The notes: generated by a model from the letters alone, not told the origin. Counted from the first letter of the stretch, positions 53,940 through 62,405 are shown. The stretch: 62,970 nucleotides of DNA from Comamonas sp. (GCF_009360615.1 NZ_SPEY01000103.1:1-62970), one strand, 5' to 3'. A program made the numbers and translations.

Positions 53940-54611
53940 TTACGCATGGTTGGTCGGCGGGACCAGGCGATAGCCCAGACCGCGCACGGTTTCGATCGAG
54001 CCAGCGGGCAGCTTTTTCCGCAGGCGTCCGACAAAGACCTCGATGGTGTTGGAGTCGCGGTCGCTGTCCTGCGGATAGATATGCTCGGACAGCTCGGTGC
54101 GTGAGACCACGGCCCCCATGCGCTGCATCAGCAGGGCCAGCACCTTGAATTCATGGCTGGTCAGCGCCAGGGCCCGGCCTTCGACGGTGACGCGCGCCTG
54201 GCGCGAATCCAGCGTGATGGCACCGCATTGCCAGAGTGCGCTGGCATGCGGGCTCAGGCGCCGCAGCAGCGCGCGCAGGCGGGCCAGCAGTTCTTCCATA
54301 TGGAAGGGCTTGGCCAGATAGTCATCGGCTCCGGCATCCATGCCTGCGACTTTTTCATGCCAGGCGGCTCTGGCGGTGAGGATGAGCACCGGCATGGAGC
54401 GGCCCTGAGCGCGCCAGGCGCGCAGCACGCTCAGCCCGTCGCGCACCGGCAGGCCCAGGTCCAGCACTGCAGCGTCGAAGCTCTCCACCTCGCCCAGGTA
54501 TTGCGCCGTCTCGCCATCGGCGGCCGTCTCCACGGTGTGGCCGGCCTGCAGCAGGGCCTGATGCAGCTGCTCGCGCAGCGTGGGTTCGTCTTCAATCAGC
54601 AGGATTCGCAT
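53940..54611 (-). CDS. OmpR/PhoP-family response regulator
   Basis: A 223-residue regulator. The receiver domain has the acidic pocket EDE at 7-9, phosphorylation site Asp51 and the Lys in AKPF; the C-terminal winged helix shows TSHEFKVLALLMQRMGAVVSRTELSEHIYP and SNTIEVFVGRLRKKLPAGSIETVRGLGYRL. It is the middle gene of a PepSY-regulator-kinase operon. Target sites are probably direct repeats of the TTCAG type at 55111-55126. Confidence 0.93.
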   Translation of the reverse strand: MRILLIEDEPTLREQLHQALLQAGHTVETAADGETAQYLGEVESFDAAVLDLGLPVRDGLSVLRAWRAQGRSMPVLILTARAAWHEKVAGMDAGADDYLAKPFHMEELLARLRALLRRLSPHASALWQCGAITLDSRQARVTVEGRALALTSHEFKVLALLMQRMGAVVSRTELSEHIYPQDSDRDSNTIEVFVGRLRKKLPAGSIETVRGLGYRLVPPTNHA

Positions 54612-54639
54612 GCTCTATAGCCTTCCTGGGTGCCGGGGT

Positions 54640-55017
54640 TCACTTCTTGCGCTTCATGCTGATCAGCTTGCCGCTGCCGGCATCGATCTCCAGCTTGACC
54701 ACCTTGCCATCGCTTTGCAGCAGCCGGATCTCGTAGACAAAGCGGCCGTCCTCACGGTCGAACTCCACCTTGATGACCTGGCCCGGGTACTGCTGCTCGA
54801 CCAGATCCAGGACCGTGCGCAGCGGCAGCACCTGGCCCTGGCGCAAGGCCTGGCGGGCGAGTTCATGATCGTTGTCCCCGGCATCCGAGGTCGCGGGCCA
54901 CAGGCTCAGTACGGCAAGGCTGGCCGTGGCCAGCAGCATGGCCAGCATGGCATGAACGGCGCGACGGCGCGGGCGCGGCAGGGATTGCGGTGCATTCGAG
55001 GCGTTGTAAGAGGTCAT
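54640..55017 (-). CDS. PepSY-domain protein of the two-component operon
   Basis: A 125-residue exported or membrane-anchored protein. A long N-terminal hydrophobic helix (about 20-45) precedes one PepSY domain (LARQALRQGQVLPLRTVLDLVEQQYPGQVIKVEFDREDGRFVYEIRLLQSDGKVVKLEIDAGSGKLISMKRKK). PepSY domains often inhibit or sense periplasmic proteases or peptides and are frequent next to PhoP/PhoQ-like systems. It is the first gene of the operon (28-bp gap to the regulator). ATG 55017 opens the signal region. Confidence 0.85.
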   Translation of the reverse strand: MTSYNASNAPQSLPRPRRRAVHAMLAMLLATASLAVLSLWPATSDAGDNDHELARQALRQGQVLPLRTVLDLVEQQYPGQVIKVEFDREDGRFVYEIRLLQSDGKVVKLEIDAGSGKLISMKRKK

Positions 55018-55110
55018 GGCGAAGGGGCTGGAGTGGAAGTGATGCGGCCTGGCGGCGCTCTGCAGTCGAGGTTATAGGCCGGCATCGATGAATGGAAGCT
55101 GAATGGCGGC

Positions 55111-55126
55111 TTCAGACACGGTTCAG
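55111..55126. promoter_or_regulatory. TTCAG-N6-TTCAG direct repeat, candidate response-regulator site
   Basis: TTCAG at 55111-55115 and again at 55122-55126, 11 bp apart, the spacing used by OmpR/PhoP-family dimers. It lies in the divergent gap between the two PepSY genes. A related TGAAT occurs at 55100-55104 on the same face. This could serve both transcripts. Confidence 0.45.
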
Positions 55127-55227
55127 CCTGCCTTGCGAACAATCGGCCCCATCCCGCTGCACAGGGCCTGTGCACTGGCGGGCCGTGTTTTGTCCCTCTC
55201 TTTGACCCAGCGACTGCAGGAGTTTCC

Positions 55228-55611
55228 ATGTCCCATCTTCCCCGCCCGGCTTTTCCCGTGTCCCCAGGCCCCCTGTCCGTATCCCGATGCCTGCGGCGTC
55301 GCAGCGGCACGGTCTTGCTCGCTGGCGCGGCCCTGCTGTCGGCCTGCACCTGCCTGGCCGCCGCAGGCAACGCTGTGGCGGATCGTGCCTCGGCCTCGGT
55401 GGCTGCCGTGCGCGGCATGACTCTCGGGCCCGCTCTGTCTATCCGCGAAGTCTGCGAGCGGCTGGAAAAGGCCGGCTATCGCGAATTCCAGGAGGTGGAG
55501 TGGGACGACGGACTCTACAAGGTCAAGGCCACGGCCGGTGACGGACGCCTTGTGAAGCTCTATGTGGACGGCCGCAGCGGCGCAGTGCTGCGCGTACGCA
55601 CCAGAGACTGA
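55228..55611 (+). CDS. Divergent PepSY-domain exported protein
   Basis: A 127-residue protein with an N-terminal signal-like region (RRRSGTVLLAGAALLSACTCLAAAG) that contains a possible lipobox (LSAC), and one PepSY domain (SIREVCERLEKAGYREFQEVEWDDGLYKVKATAGDGRLVKLYVDGRSGAVLRVR). GGAG before the ATG supports the start. It is read away from the two-component operon, 210 bp from the other PepSY gene. It is likely a regulated target and perhaps a feedback partner of the sensor (inference). Confidence 0.82.
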   Translation: MSHLPRPAFPVSPGPLSVSRCLRRRSGTVLLAGAALLSACTCLAAAGNAVADRASASVAAVRGMTLGPALSIREVCERLEKAGYREFQEVEWDDGLYKVKATAGDGRLVKLYVDGRSGAVLRVRTRD

Positions 55612-55884
55612 TGCTGTTCTTGTTCTGATCGTGGCTGAGCCGGCCTGGATGATGGTTTCTGCAATATGGTCTTGGACAGGGTCACTGCGAAGGACAAGGG
55701 CTTGATTTGACCCGTTGTAAACGGTTTCGCGGGGCGTCCGGTATTGTGAGCAAATGTGAAACCTGTCGTCCTGGCGAGCGGGTGCTGCGTTGCATGGGGG
55801 AGGCAGACCATGCAAGGTTTGCAGAGCCACTCATAACAGGGACTGCGGCGCATGCGGTGTGCGTGCGCCATTCAGGAGATTTCC

Positions 55885-56505
55885 ATGCAAATCAATCAAC
55901 GCTGGGGCCGCATGGCCATGGTGAGCGCAATCGTTGCGGTTCTGTCGGCCTGCGCGGCCTATCCTCAAGGCGGCTATCAGAATAGCGGCTACCAGAATAG
56001 CGGCTACCAGGGCGGCTACTCCCAGGGGGCGTATTCTGGCTCGGGCTACCCCGGCAGCACCCAGGCTTACCCCGTCGGCAACAACCAGGTCCAGACCTAC
56101 CCCGCCAGTAACTGCGGCTACAACAACCCCAATTGCTACTCGCAGCAGCCCCAGCAATATGCCCAGCAGGGCCGTGTGATGAACATCGAGACCGTGCGCG
56201 TGCAGGATGGCAGCGGCATCGGCGCGGGTGGAGCAATTGCCGGCGGCGTGATCGGCGGCGTGCTGGGCAATCAGGTGGGCAAGGGCTCCGGCCGTACGCT
56301 GGCCACGATTGCCGGTGTGGTGGGCGGTGCATTGGCCGGCAACGCCGTGCAGAACAGCGTCGGTGGCGGCAGCGTGCGCGATATCTACCGCGTCACCGTG
56401 CAGCTGCAGGACGGCAGCGTGCGTGCTCTGGACTATCAGCAGCCTCCGCAGCTGAGCATCGGCGAATACGTGCGCGTGGAAGGCAACCAGATCTTCCGCC
56501 GCTGA
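55885..56505 (+). CDS. SlyB/Pcp-like glycine-zipper outer-membrane lipoprotein
   Basis: A 206-residue precursor with lipobox VLSAC (Cys near residue 22). After it comes a Gly/Tyr/Gln-rich region with tandem NSGYQ units (about 27-40) and then PQQYAQQGRVMNIETVRVQ, the glycine zipper IGAGGAIAGGVIGGVLGNQVGKGSGRTLATIAGVVGGALAGNAVQNSVGG, and DIYRVTVQLQDGSVRALDYQQ, as in SlyB/17-kDa surface antigens. AGGAG seven bases upstream fixes ATG 55885. Role: outer-membrane integrity. A terminator follows. Confidence 0.9.
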   Translation: MQINQRWGRMAMVSAIVAVLSACAAYPQGGYQNSGYQNSGYQGGYSQGAYSGSGYPGSTQAYPVGNNQVQTYPASNCGYNNPNCYSQQPQQYAQQGRVMNIETVRVQDGSGIGAGGAIAGGVIGGVLGNQVGKGSGRTLATIAGVVGGALAGNAVQNSVGGGSVRDIYRVTVQLQDGSVRALDYQQPPQLSIGEYVRVEGNQIFRR

Positions 56506-56524
56506 ACCGTCGGGCGCGCATGAC

Positions 56525-56550
56525 AAAAGGGACTCCGAGGAGTCCCTTTT
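56525..56550. terminator. Terminator after SlyB-like gene
   Basis: AAAAGGGACTCC (56525-56536) pairs with GGAGTCCCTTTT (56539-56550), 12 bp, starting 19 bp after the stop. It has A- and T-runs at either side so it can work in both directions. Confidence 0.88.
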
Positions 56551-56610
56551 GATGTCACCCGGTCAGGGGTAGCAAGACGTCAAAACTGGCGTGCTCCCAG
56601 GCCGGAGATG

Positions 56611-56690
56611 GCAAGCGAGGGCCTGGGGGCCGCTTCCCCGCCGCGAAGCTGTCGTCCGCTCGGGGCAAGACGCACACAGCGCCTCAGGGA
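56611..56690. repeat. GC-rich intergenic repeat, partial copy
   Basis: This stretch shares CCGCCGCG, AAGCTGTCGTCC and CTCAGGG, in the same order, with the longer element at 58401-58507. It lacks the inner C5TC/GAG5 hairpin. It sits directly after the slyD-like stop. It looks like a degenerate member of a dispersed intergenic family of Comamonadaceae. Confidence 0.5.
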
Positions 56691-56692
56691 GG

Positions 56693-57214
56693 TCAGTGCA
56701 GTGTCTCGCTGCCCGGAGCCATGGGCTCGATACGGAAGAAGCCCGTGCCGGCCGTGCCGCGGCCGATCTCTTCTTCGGTGGCCTCGCGCACGGCTGCGAT
56801 CTTGAGGTGCAGGCGGATGGCAATGCCGGCCAGCGGGTGGTTGCCGTCCAGCACCACATGCTCGGGATAGATTTCCGTGACCGTGTAGAGCAGATCGGCA
56901 GGCACGGGGCTGGTGCCCTTGGGCAGGGCGCTGCTCTCGAAGCTCATGCCTTCCTCGATTTCTTCAGGAAACAGCTCGCGCTTTTCCAGGAAGATCAGGC
57001 TTTCGTCATAGTCGCCGAATGCTTCCTCGGGCTCCAGGTGCAGATCCAGCTGGTCGCCGACCACATGGCCTTGCAGCGCCTCTTCGATGCGCTTGAACAG
57101 GTCATCGCCGCCGACGAGAAATTCCACGGGCTCGTCCAGCACGTCCAGCTCCTCGCCCAGGGTGTCTTTCAGTGTCCAGGTCAGGGCGACCACGCATTGT
57201 TGGGTAACTTCCAT
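56693..57214 (-). CDS. slyD: FKBP-type peptidyl-prolyl isomerase, SlyD-like
   Basis: A 173-residue cytoplasmic isomerase and chaperone. The FKBP domain is split by an IF (insert-in-flap) domain, as in SlyD: VVALTWTLKDTLGEELDVLDEPVEFLVGGDDLFKRIEEALQG, then GDQLDLHLEPEEAFGDYDESL and DGNHPLAGIAIRLHLKIAAVREAT. The acidic Glu-rich IF region is visible about residues 70-110. The C-terminal His-rich tail of E. coli SlyD is missing (ends GSETLH), so nickel handling is unlikely. ATG 57214 is used. Confidence 0.88.
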   Translation of the reverse strand: MEVTQQCVVALTWTLKDTLGEELDVLDEPVEFLVGGDDLFKRIEEALQGHVVGDQLDLHLEPEEAFGDYDESLIFLEKRELFPEEIEEGMSFESSALPKGTSPVPADLLYTVTEIYPEHVVLDGNHPLAGIAIRLHLKIAAVREATEEEIGRGTAGTGFFRIEPMAPGSETLH

Positions 57215-57449
57215 GGTGTGTGTATGCAGTTGGTGGGCCGCGGGCCAGTCCCGCAGCCGAAATTGAAACGCCGCCACGGCCGTGGCGCAATGGCAGGCAT
57301 TGTCCCATGCGCTGCCCGCAACTGCAGCACAGGCCTTTTGTTACACCCTGCAAAAAGCACTTGCACGGCCTTCACATTGGCACTCTTGCAGGCCTGCATA
57401 CTGGCCCCATCTCTGCTGCAAGTAATTTGCGGGCTTAAAGGAAGGCACC

Positions 57450-58235
57450 ATGACCCCTCAGGAACAACAACTGCTGCAAGACCTGTGCGCCAGGCTGACG
57501 CTGACCCAGGGCCAGCCCAAGGACGCGCAGGCCGATGCCGAGCTGCGCCGCGGATTGGGCACCGCGCCCGATGCGGTCTACTGGCTGGCCCAGCGCACCT
57601 TGATGCTGGAGCAAGCCATTGAGCAGGCCCAGCAGCAGATCGGCGAGCTGCAGCAGCAGCTGAAACAGGCCCAGCAAAGCCAGAGCCAGAGCCAGGGCGC
57701 AGGCAGCTTTCTCTCGGGCGGCCTGGGCACGCACTTCGGCCGCGCTCCCGAGCGTTATGCCGAGGACGGCGGCTACGCTGCCAGTACCCAGCCTCCCTAT
57801 CAGCCCCAGTATCAGCCTCAGTACCAGCCGCAAGCAGCGCCTCAGCCCTCCAGCTGGCGCGACCGTTTCTTTGGCGGCGGCTCTGCGCCCCGTGCTGCAG
57901 CGCCGCAGGCCTACGGCCAGCCAGCTGCCGCGACCGGCAGCAGCTTCCTGGGCAATGCCGCAGCGGCCGCAGCCGGTGTGGCGGGCGGCATGTTTCTGTT
58001 CAACGGACTGGAGAATCTGATGGGCGGCCATCACGCCGGCTCGGGCAGCCAGGGCGGCGGCAGCGAAAGCAAGTCGCTGGTGCAGGACAGCAGCAGCCAG
58101 GGCCTGCATGGCGACAGCGGCAATACCTCGAGCCTGGCCAACGATGCGGGCCTTGGCAGCATAGACAACTCAGCCAGCTTTGACAGCGGCAGTTGGGACG
58201 ATGGCGGCGGCTTCTTTGACGATGACTTTGCCTGA
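57450..58235 (+). CDS. DUF2076-family protein
   Basis: A 261-residue protein of DUF2076. The N-terminus (TPQEQQLLQDLCARL, then PDAVYWLAQRTLMLEQAIEQAQQQIGELQQQLKQAQQ) is an alpha-helical domain with a Gln-rich coiled coil; the middle is Pro/Gln/Tyr-rich (YQPQYQPQYQPQ); a short hydrophobic Ala/Gly stretch (SFLGNAAAAAAGVAGGMFLFNGLENLMGG) follows; the tail is acidic with GSWDDGGGFFDDDF. AAAGGA supports the ATG. Members may be periplasmic ligand-binding or stress proteins, but function is unknown. Confidence 0.85.
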   Translation: MTPQEQQLLQDLCARLTLTQGQPKDAQADAELRRGLGTAPDAVYWLAQRTLMLEQAIEQAQQQIGELQQQLKQAQQSQSQSQGAGSFLSGGLGTHFGRAPERYAEDGGYAASTQPPYQPQYQPQYQPQAAPQPSSWRDRFFGGGSAPRAAAPQAYGQPAAATGSSFLGNAAAAAAGVAGGMFLFNGLENLMGGHHAGSGSQGGGSESKSLVQDSSSQGLHGDSGNTSSLANDAGLGSIDNSASFDSGSWDDGGGFFDDDFA

Positions 58236-58323
58236 TTACAGGCTTTGAGATTTTTGAGGCTCAAGCCCTTTTCCATCAAACGCTGCAGCTATGGATTAGA
58301 TAGTGAGAAGGAAAAAAGAAAGA

Positions 58324-58355
58324 CACCTGGCGTTTTCAAATCAGGTGGCTTTTTT
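58324..58355 (+). terminator. Terminator after DUF2076 gene
   Basis: Arms CACCTG (58324-58329) and CAGGTG (58342-58347) flank a 12-base loop, followed by GC and a T6 run. The stem is short but the U-run is clear. It lies 89 bp after the stop. Confidence 0.55.
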
Positions 58356-58400
58356 AATTTCAGTAGCGATGGGCGCGAGCTTTAACGAGGGCGCGACCTA

Positions 58401-58507
58401 AGTGTGGGGCGGCAAGCAAGCGCCGCCGCGCAGCAAAGCTGTCGTCCCCCTCCGCGAAGCAGAGGGGGAAGCGGCGGGGCCGCCCAGGCAAAGCCGCTCA
58501 GGGGGAG
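58401..58507. repeat. GC-rich intergenic repeat element with C5TC/GAG5 hairpin
   Basis: On the minus strand this reads CTCCCCCTGAGCGGC, then GCCGCTTCCCCCTCTGC, GCGGAGGGGGACGACAGC and GGCGGCGC, a pattern I recall as abundant between genes in Comamonas, Delftia and Acidovorax. CCCCCTC (58446-58452) and GAGGGGG (58462-58468) make the central stem. It lies just after the aldehyde dehydrogenase stop, so it probably doubles as a terminator or mRNA-end stabiliser. Confidence 0.65.
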
Positions 58508-58510
58508 TCT

Positions 58511-59962
58511 TTAGAACGGATAGTGGCGTTCTGCGGTCTGCATGGTCACCCAGCGGGTTTCGGTAAAGGCATTGATGCCCTGCTGGCCGCCGAAATGGCC
58601 ATAGCCCGAGGCCTTGACGCCGCCAAACGGCATCTGGGCTTCGTCATGCACCGTGGGGCCGTTGATATGGCAGATGCCGGCCTCGATGCGCGCAGCCACA
58701 CGCCAGCCGCGGGCCGTGTCCCGGGTGAAGACTGCGGAGGACAGACCGAACTCGTTGTCATTGGCCGTGGCAATGGCTTCTTCCTCGCCGTTCACGCGCA
58801 CGATGCCCTTGACCGGGCCGAAGGTCTCCTCGTGGAAGATGCGCATCGCGGGCGTCACATGGTCGATCAGCGTGGCAGGCATCAGTGTGCTCTCGGCCTT
58901 GCCGCCGCAGACCAGTTTTCCGCCCTTGGCCAGCGCGTCATCGATCATGGCATTGCAGCGCTCCACCGTTGCCAGATCGATCACCGAGCCCAGCACCACG
59001 GGGCCCTTGCGCGGGTCACCCAGTGGCAGGCTCCGGGCCTTGGCGGCAAACTTGGCGATGAACTCGTCGGCCACCTTGTTATCCACCACGAAGCGCTCGG
59101 TGGACATGCAGATCTGGCCCGAGTTGGCAAACGCGCCAAAGGTGGCGGCGTTCACGGCCGCATCGATATCGGCATCGTCCAGCACCAGGAAGGGGGCCTT
59201 GCCGCCGAGCTCCAGCAGCGCGGGCTTGAGATGTCTGGCACAGGTCTGGCCGATGATGCGGCCCACCTTGGTGGAGCCGGTAAAGCTCACGCGGCGCACG
59301 GCCGGGTGGGCCACGATGGCTTCAACCACAGCGCCTGCATCGGCAGGGGCATTGGTCACAAAGTTCACCACACCGGCGGGCAGGCCTGCGTCCTGCAGCG
59401 CCTCGATGATCAGGCCGTGGGTGGCGGGGCAGAGTTCCGAGCCCTTGAGAATCACGGTGTTGCCGCAGGCCAGGGCCGTGGAGATGCTGCGCACGGCCAG
59501 AATCACGGGGGCATTCCAGGGCGCGATGCCCAGTACCACGCCGGCGGGCTGGCGCACGGCCATGGCCACGCTGCCGGGCACGTCCGACGGGATGATCTCG
59601 CCATTGATCTGCGTGGTCAGCGAAGCTGCTTCCAGCAGCATGCTGGCGGCCAGATGCACGTTGAAACCGGCCCAGATGCCCGAGGCACCGGTTTCTGCGG
59701 CCATGGCCGCGGCAATCGCTTCGCCCTTGGCTTCCAGCGCCTGCGAGGCCTTCATCAGCATGGCGCGGCGGGCGTTCGGCCCCAGTTGCGACCAGGCGGG
59801 GAAGGCTGCTGCCGCTGCATCGCAGGCGCGGATCGCATCCTCGGTCGTGGCTGCCGGCGCGCGTGTGGCCACGCTGCCATCCAGCGGGTTCCTGCGTTCA
59901 AAAGTCGCGCCATTGCCGGCTGCGCATTCCTGGCCGGCTATCAGCATTTTTTGTTCGATCAT
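58511..59962 (-). CDS. NAD(P)-dependent aldehyde dehydrogenase
   Basis: A 483-residue class of aldehyde dehydrogenase like salicylaldehyde or vanillin dehydrogenases. Motifs are APWNAPVILAVR, VSFTGSTKVGRIIG, the general-base Glu in LELGGKAPFLVLDDADID, the nucleophile Cys in NSGQICMSTER (about 283), and EETFGPV. It is the last gene of the livHMGF operon (22-bp gap, with GGAGA before the ATG). The association suggests that the importer supplies an aldehyde, or a precursor oxidised to one, perhaps aromatic (inference). Confidence 0.9.
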   Translation of the reverse strand: MIEQKMLIAGQECAAGNGATFERRNPLDGSVATRAPAATTEDAIRACDAAAAAFPAWSQLGPNARRAMLMKASQALEAKGEAIAAAMAAETGASGIWAGFNVHLAASMLLEAASLTTQINGEIIPSDVPGSVAMAVRQPAGVVLGIAPWNAPVILAVRSISTALACGNTVILKGSELCPATHGLIIEALQDAGLPAGVVNFVTNAPADAGAVVEAIVAHPAVRRVSFTGSTKVGRIIGQTCARHLKPALLELGGKAPFLVLDDADIDAAVNAATFGAFANSGQICMSTERFVVDNKVADEFIAKFAAKARSLPLGDPRKGPVVLGSVIDLATVERCNAMIDDALAKGGKLVCGGKAESTLMPATLIDHVTPAMRIFHEETFGPVKGIVRVNGEEEAIATANDNEFGLSSAVFTRDTARGWRVAARIEAGICHINGPTVHDEAQMPFGGVKASGYGHFGGQQGINAFTETRWVTMQTAERHYPF

Positions 59963-59984
59963 TTTTGGGTCTCCTTTTCAGTGT

Positions 59985-60698
59985 TCAGTGTTCACCGCCT
60001 AAATAAGCGCGGCGCACGGCGGGGCTGCTGCTGAGTTCTGCGGCCGAGCCTTCGCCCACGATGCGCCCGGTTTCCAGCAAGTAACCACGGTCGGCAATAG
60101 CCAGGCTCTGGCGCGCGTTCTGTTCCACCAGCAGCACGCCCATGCCCAGTGTCTTGATGCGCGCCAAGGCTGCGAACAGCTCTTTGCACATCAGCGGCGA
60201 CAGGCCCAGAGAAGGCTCGTCCAGCAACAGGATATCGGGCTGGCTCATCAACGCGCGGCCCACGGCCACCATCTGCTGCTCGCCGCCGCTCATGGTGCGC
60301 ACGGCCTGGGCCAGACGATCACGCAGCTTGGGAAAGAGGGCGAAGACCTGCTCGAGATTCCTGGCTTCATTGGCGCGTGCGCGCCGGGGCTGGGCACCCA
60401 GCAGCAGGTTTTCCTTGACGCTGAGATCGCCGAACACGCCGCGCCCCTCGGGCACCAGGGCCAGGCCCGATTGCACGATGGCATGCGGCGGCAGCTGCAT
60501 CAGCTCCTGACCGGCCAGTTGCGCGCTGGCACCGGCCTGCGGCGTGACCATGCCGCCCAGCGCCTTGAGCAGGCTGGACTTGCCCGCTCCGTTGGCGCCC
60601 AGCATGACGACCAGCTCGCCGGGCCGAACCTGCAGGCTGACTTGGTGCAGCGCCTCATGCTTGCCGTAGCTCACCGAGATATTGCGCACTTCAAGCAT
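59985..60698 (-). CDS. livF: Branched-chain amino acid-type ABC importer ATPase LivF
   Basis: A 237-residue ATPase of the HAAT importer family. Walker A GANGAGKSS, signature TMSGGEQQMVAVGRALM, Walker B ILLLDEPSLGLSP and VEQNARQSLAIADR are intact. ATG 60698 overlaps the stop of livG by 8 bp. With LivG it drives uptake through LivH and LivM. Substrate class includes branched-chain amino acids, amides, urea and aromatic acids. Confidence 0.93.
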   Translation of the reverse strand: MLEVRNISVSYGKHEALHQVSLQVRPGELVVMLGANGAGKSSLLKALGGMVTPQAGASAQLAGQELMQLPPHAIVQSGLALVPEGRGVFGDLSVKENLLLGAQPRRARANEARNLEQVFALFPKLRDRLAQAVRTMSGGEQQMVAVGRALMSQPDILLLDEPSLGLSPLMCKELFAALARIKTLGMGVLLVEQNARQSLAIADRGYLLETGRIVGEGSAAELSSSPAVRRAYLGGEH

Positions 60699-61461
60699 GG
60701 CTGGCCTCCGCTGACCGGTCTTCATCTGCACTCGCTTCTTCCCCCAGATAGGCACGCACCACCTCGGGCTCTTTGAGCACCTGGGCCGTGGGACCGTCGG
60801 CTATTTTTGTGCCCGCGTTCATCACCACGCAGCGGCTGCACAGCGCGTGCACGGCGTCCATCACATGTTCGACCATGAGAATCGTCAGCCCCGTGGCCTG
60901 CAGCTGCCGGATCAGTGCAATGCCCTGCTGCAGCTCCGTGGGGTTGAGTCCGGCCAGCCATTCGTCGAGCAGCAGGATCTGCGGCTCCAGCGCCAGCGCG
61001 CGGGCCAGCTCCAGACGCTTCTGGTTGATATAGGTGAGGTCGCCTGCAGGAGTACTCGCAAATTCGGGCAGACCCACCTGATTGAGCAGTTGCAGGGCAC
61101 GCGCAGCGGCCGGCTTGCCAAACAGTGGTCGGGGCTTGAAGGCCATGCCGGCAATGACGTTGTCGGTGCAGCTCATGGAGCCCAGCACCTTGACCAGCTG
61201 GAAGGTGCGCGCCACGCCCAGGCGGGCGATCTGGTGGCTTTTGAGCGGGTGGATGGGCTTGCCGTTGAATACGATCTCGCCGCCGTAGACGGGCAGGGCG
61301 CCCGAGATCAGATTCATGGCCGTGGTCTTGCCCGATCCATTGGGGCCGAGCAGGCCCACGACCTCGCCCGGGTAGACGTCAAAACTCAGTTCGTTGACGG
61401 CCACCAGGCCGCCGAAGCGCCTGGTGGCGCCGCGCACGGAAAGCAGGGTGGCGGTCTTCAT
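60691..61461 (-). CDS. livG: ABC importer ATPase LivG with atypical signature
   Basis: A 256-residue ATPase with Walker A GPNGSGKTT and Walker B ILLLDEW. The ABC signature, normally L-S-Y-G-Q-Q in LivG, reads LTYINQ, so the conserved Gly is Ile, and the Walker-B Pro is Trp (LDEWLAGLNP). The Q-loop and H-loop (VEHVMD) are retained. It overlaps LivM as ATGA and LivF by 8 bp. The second ATPase (LivF) is canonical, so the heterodimer may have one normal and one weak ATP site. Confidence 0.9.
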   Translation of the reverse strand: MKTATLLSVRGATRRFGGLVAVNELSFDVYPGEVVGLLGPNGSGKTTAMNLISGALPVYGGEIVFNGKPIHPLKSHQIARLGVARTFQLVKVLGSMSCTDNVIAGMAFKPRPLFGKPAAARALQLLNQVGLPEFASTPAGDLTYINQKRLELARALALEPQILLLDEWLAGLNPTELQQGIALIRQLQATGLTILMVEHVMDAVHALCSRCVVMNAGTKIADGPTAQVLKEPEVVRAYLGEEASADEDRSAEASHA

Positions 61462-62405
61462 GGCTGGTCTCCCTTGCTGGCCGCATTTCTGCCCGGCCGT
61501 CTGGCCAGCACGCCAGACAGGCCCTGGGGAATGAAGTAGACGATCACGATGAACACCAGGCCCAGCAGAATCGAGAAATGGTTGGGGAAGTTGGCACCCA
61601 GGTACTCGAACAGCAGCACCAGCGGGACGGCCCCCAGAATCGGGCCGAACAGCGCGCCGGCGCCGCCGAGCAAAGCCATGATCAGCGTCTGGAACGAGAC
61701 GGCGGGAGCAAAGGCAATGCTGGGGTCGATATAGGTCCAGCGCGGAGCCATGATGGCGCCCGTGACGGTGATGAACACGGCGCTGACGGCAAACAGCAGC
61801 AGCTTGGCCGTGGTGGTGTTGATGCCCACATGGGTAGCCACGGTCTCGTCCTCGCCGATCACGCGCAGGGCCAGACCCAGGCGCGAGCGGTTGATGAGGG
61901 CGCGCAGCGCCAGCACCAGGGCCAGCATGGCCAGCAGCTGCCAGTAGATATCGAGCTGGGTGATCTCCACGAATACATAGCGGCCCAGGTCCTTGGTGAT
62001 GTTGACTTCCCACCAGGTGACGAGCTGCTTGACCAGCTCGGCCAGGCCGAAGCTGAAGATCACGAAGTACACGCCCGACAGCCGCAGCGTGGACAGCCCC
62101 ACGATCAAGGCCATGACCAGGCCCACGCCGGCCGCAATGCCCAGCACGGCGGCCCAGGGCAGGGACTCGCCGAACACGGCGGTGACATAGGCGCCCATGC
62201 CGAAGAAGGCGACGGTGGCCAGCGAGATATAGCGCGTCGGTCCCGAGAACAGCGCCCAGGCCGTGGCCAGCACGCAGTACATCAGGATGCTGATCATGAG
62301 CGAGAGGTAGTACTCGTCCGTCAGCCAGCGCGGCAGCAGTGCCAGGCCCAGCAGGGCGGCGGCGCTGACGGCCCAGATCAGGATTTCCTTGCGATGCTGA
62401 TTCAT
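61458..62405 (-). CDS. livM: Branched-chain-type ABC importer permease LivM
   Basis: A 315-residue permease with about eight to ten hydrophobic segments. Typical LivM landmarks are YYLSLMISILMYCVLATAW, the GLSTLRLSGVYFVIFSFGLAELVKQLV segment, and GEDETVATHVGINTTTAKLLLFAVSAVF, then GGAGALFGPILGA. It overlaps livH as ATGA upstream and livG as ATGA downstream. Confidence 0.93.
   Translation of the reverse strand: MNQHRKEILIWAVSAAALLGLALLPRWLTDEYYLSLMISILMYCVLATAWALFSGPTRYISLATVAFFGMGAYVTAVFGESLPWAAVLGIAAGVGLVMALIVGLSTLRLSGVYFVIFSFGLAELVKQLVTWWEVNITKDLGRYVFVEITQLDIYWQLLAMLALVLALRALINRSRLGLALRVIGEDETVATHVGINTTTAKLLLFAVSAVFITVTGAIMAPRWTYIDPSIAFAPAVSFQTLIMALLGGAGALFGPILGAVPLVLLFEYLGANFPNHFSILLGLVFIVIVYFIPQGLSGVLARRPGRNAASKGDQP

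Noticed and set aside
52453..53973. 506-codon open frame on the plus strand
   Set aside because: Antisense to the sensor kinase whose H-, N- and G-boxes are complete.
56600..58507. CRISPR-like repeats
   Set aside because: Only two imperfect copies of unequal length, without regular spacers; better read as intergenic repeat elements.
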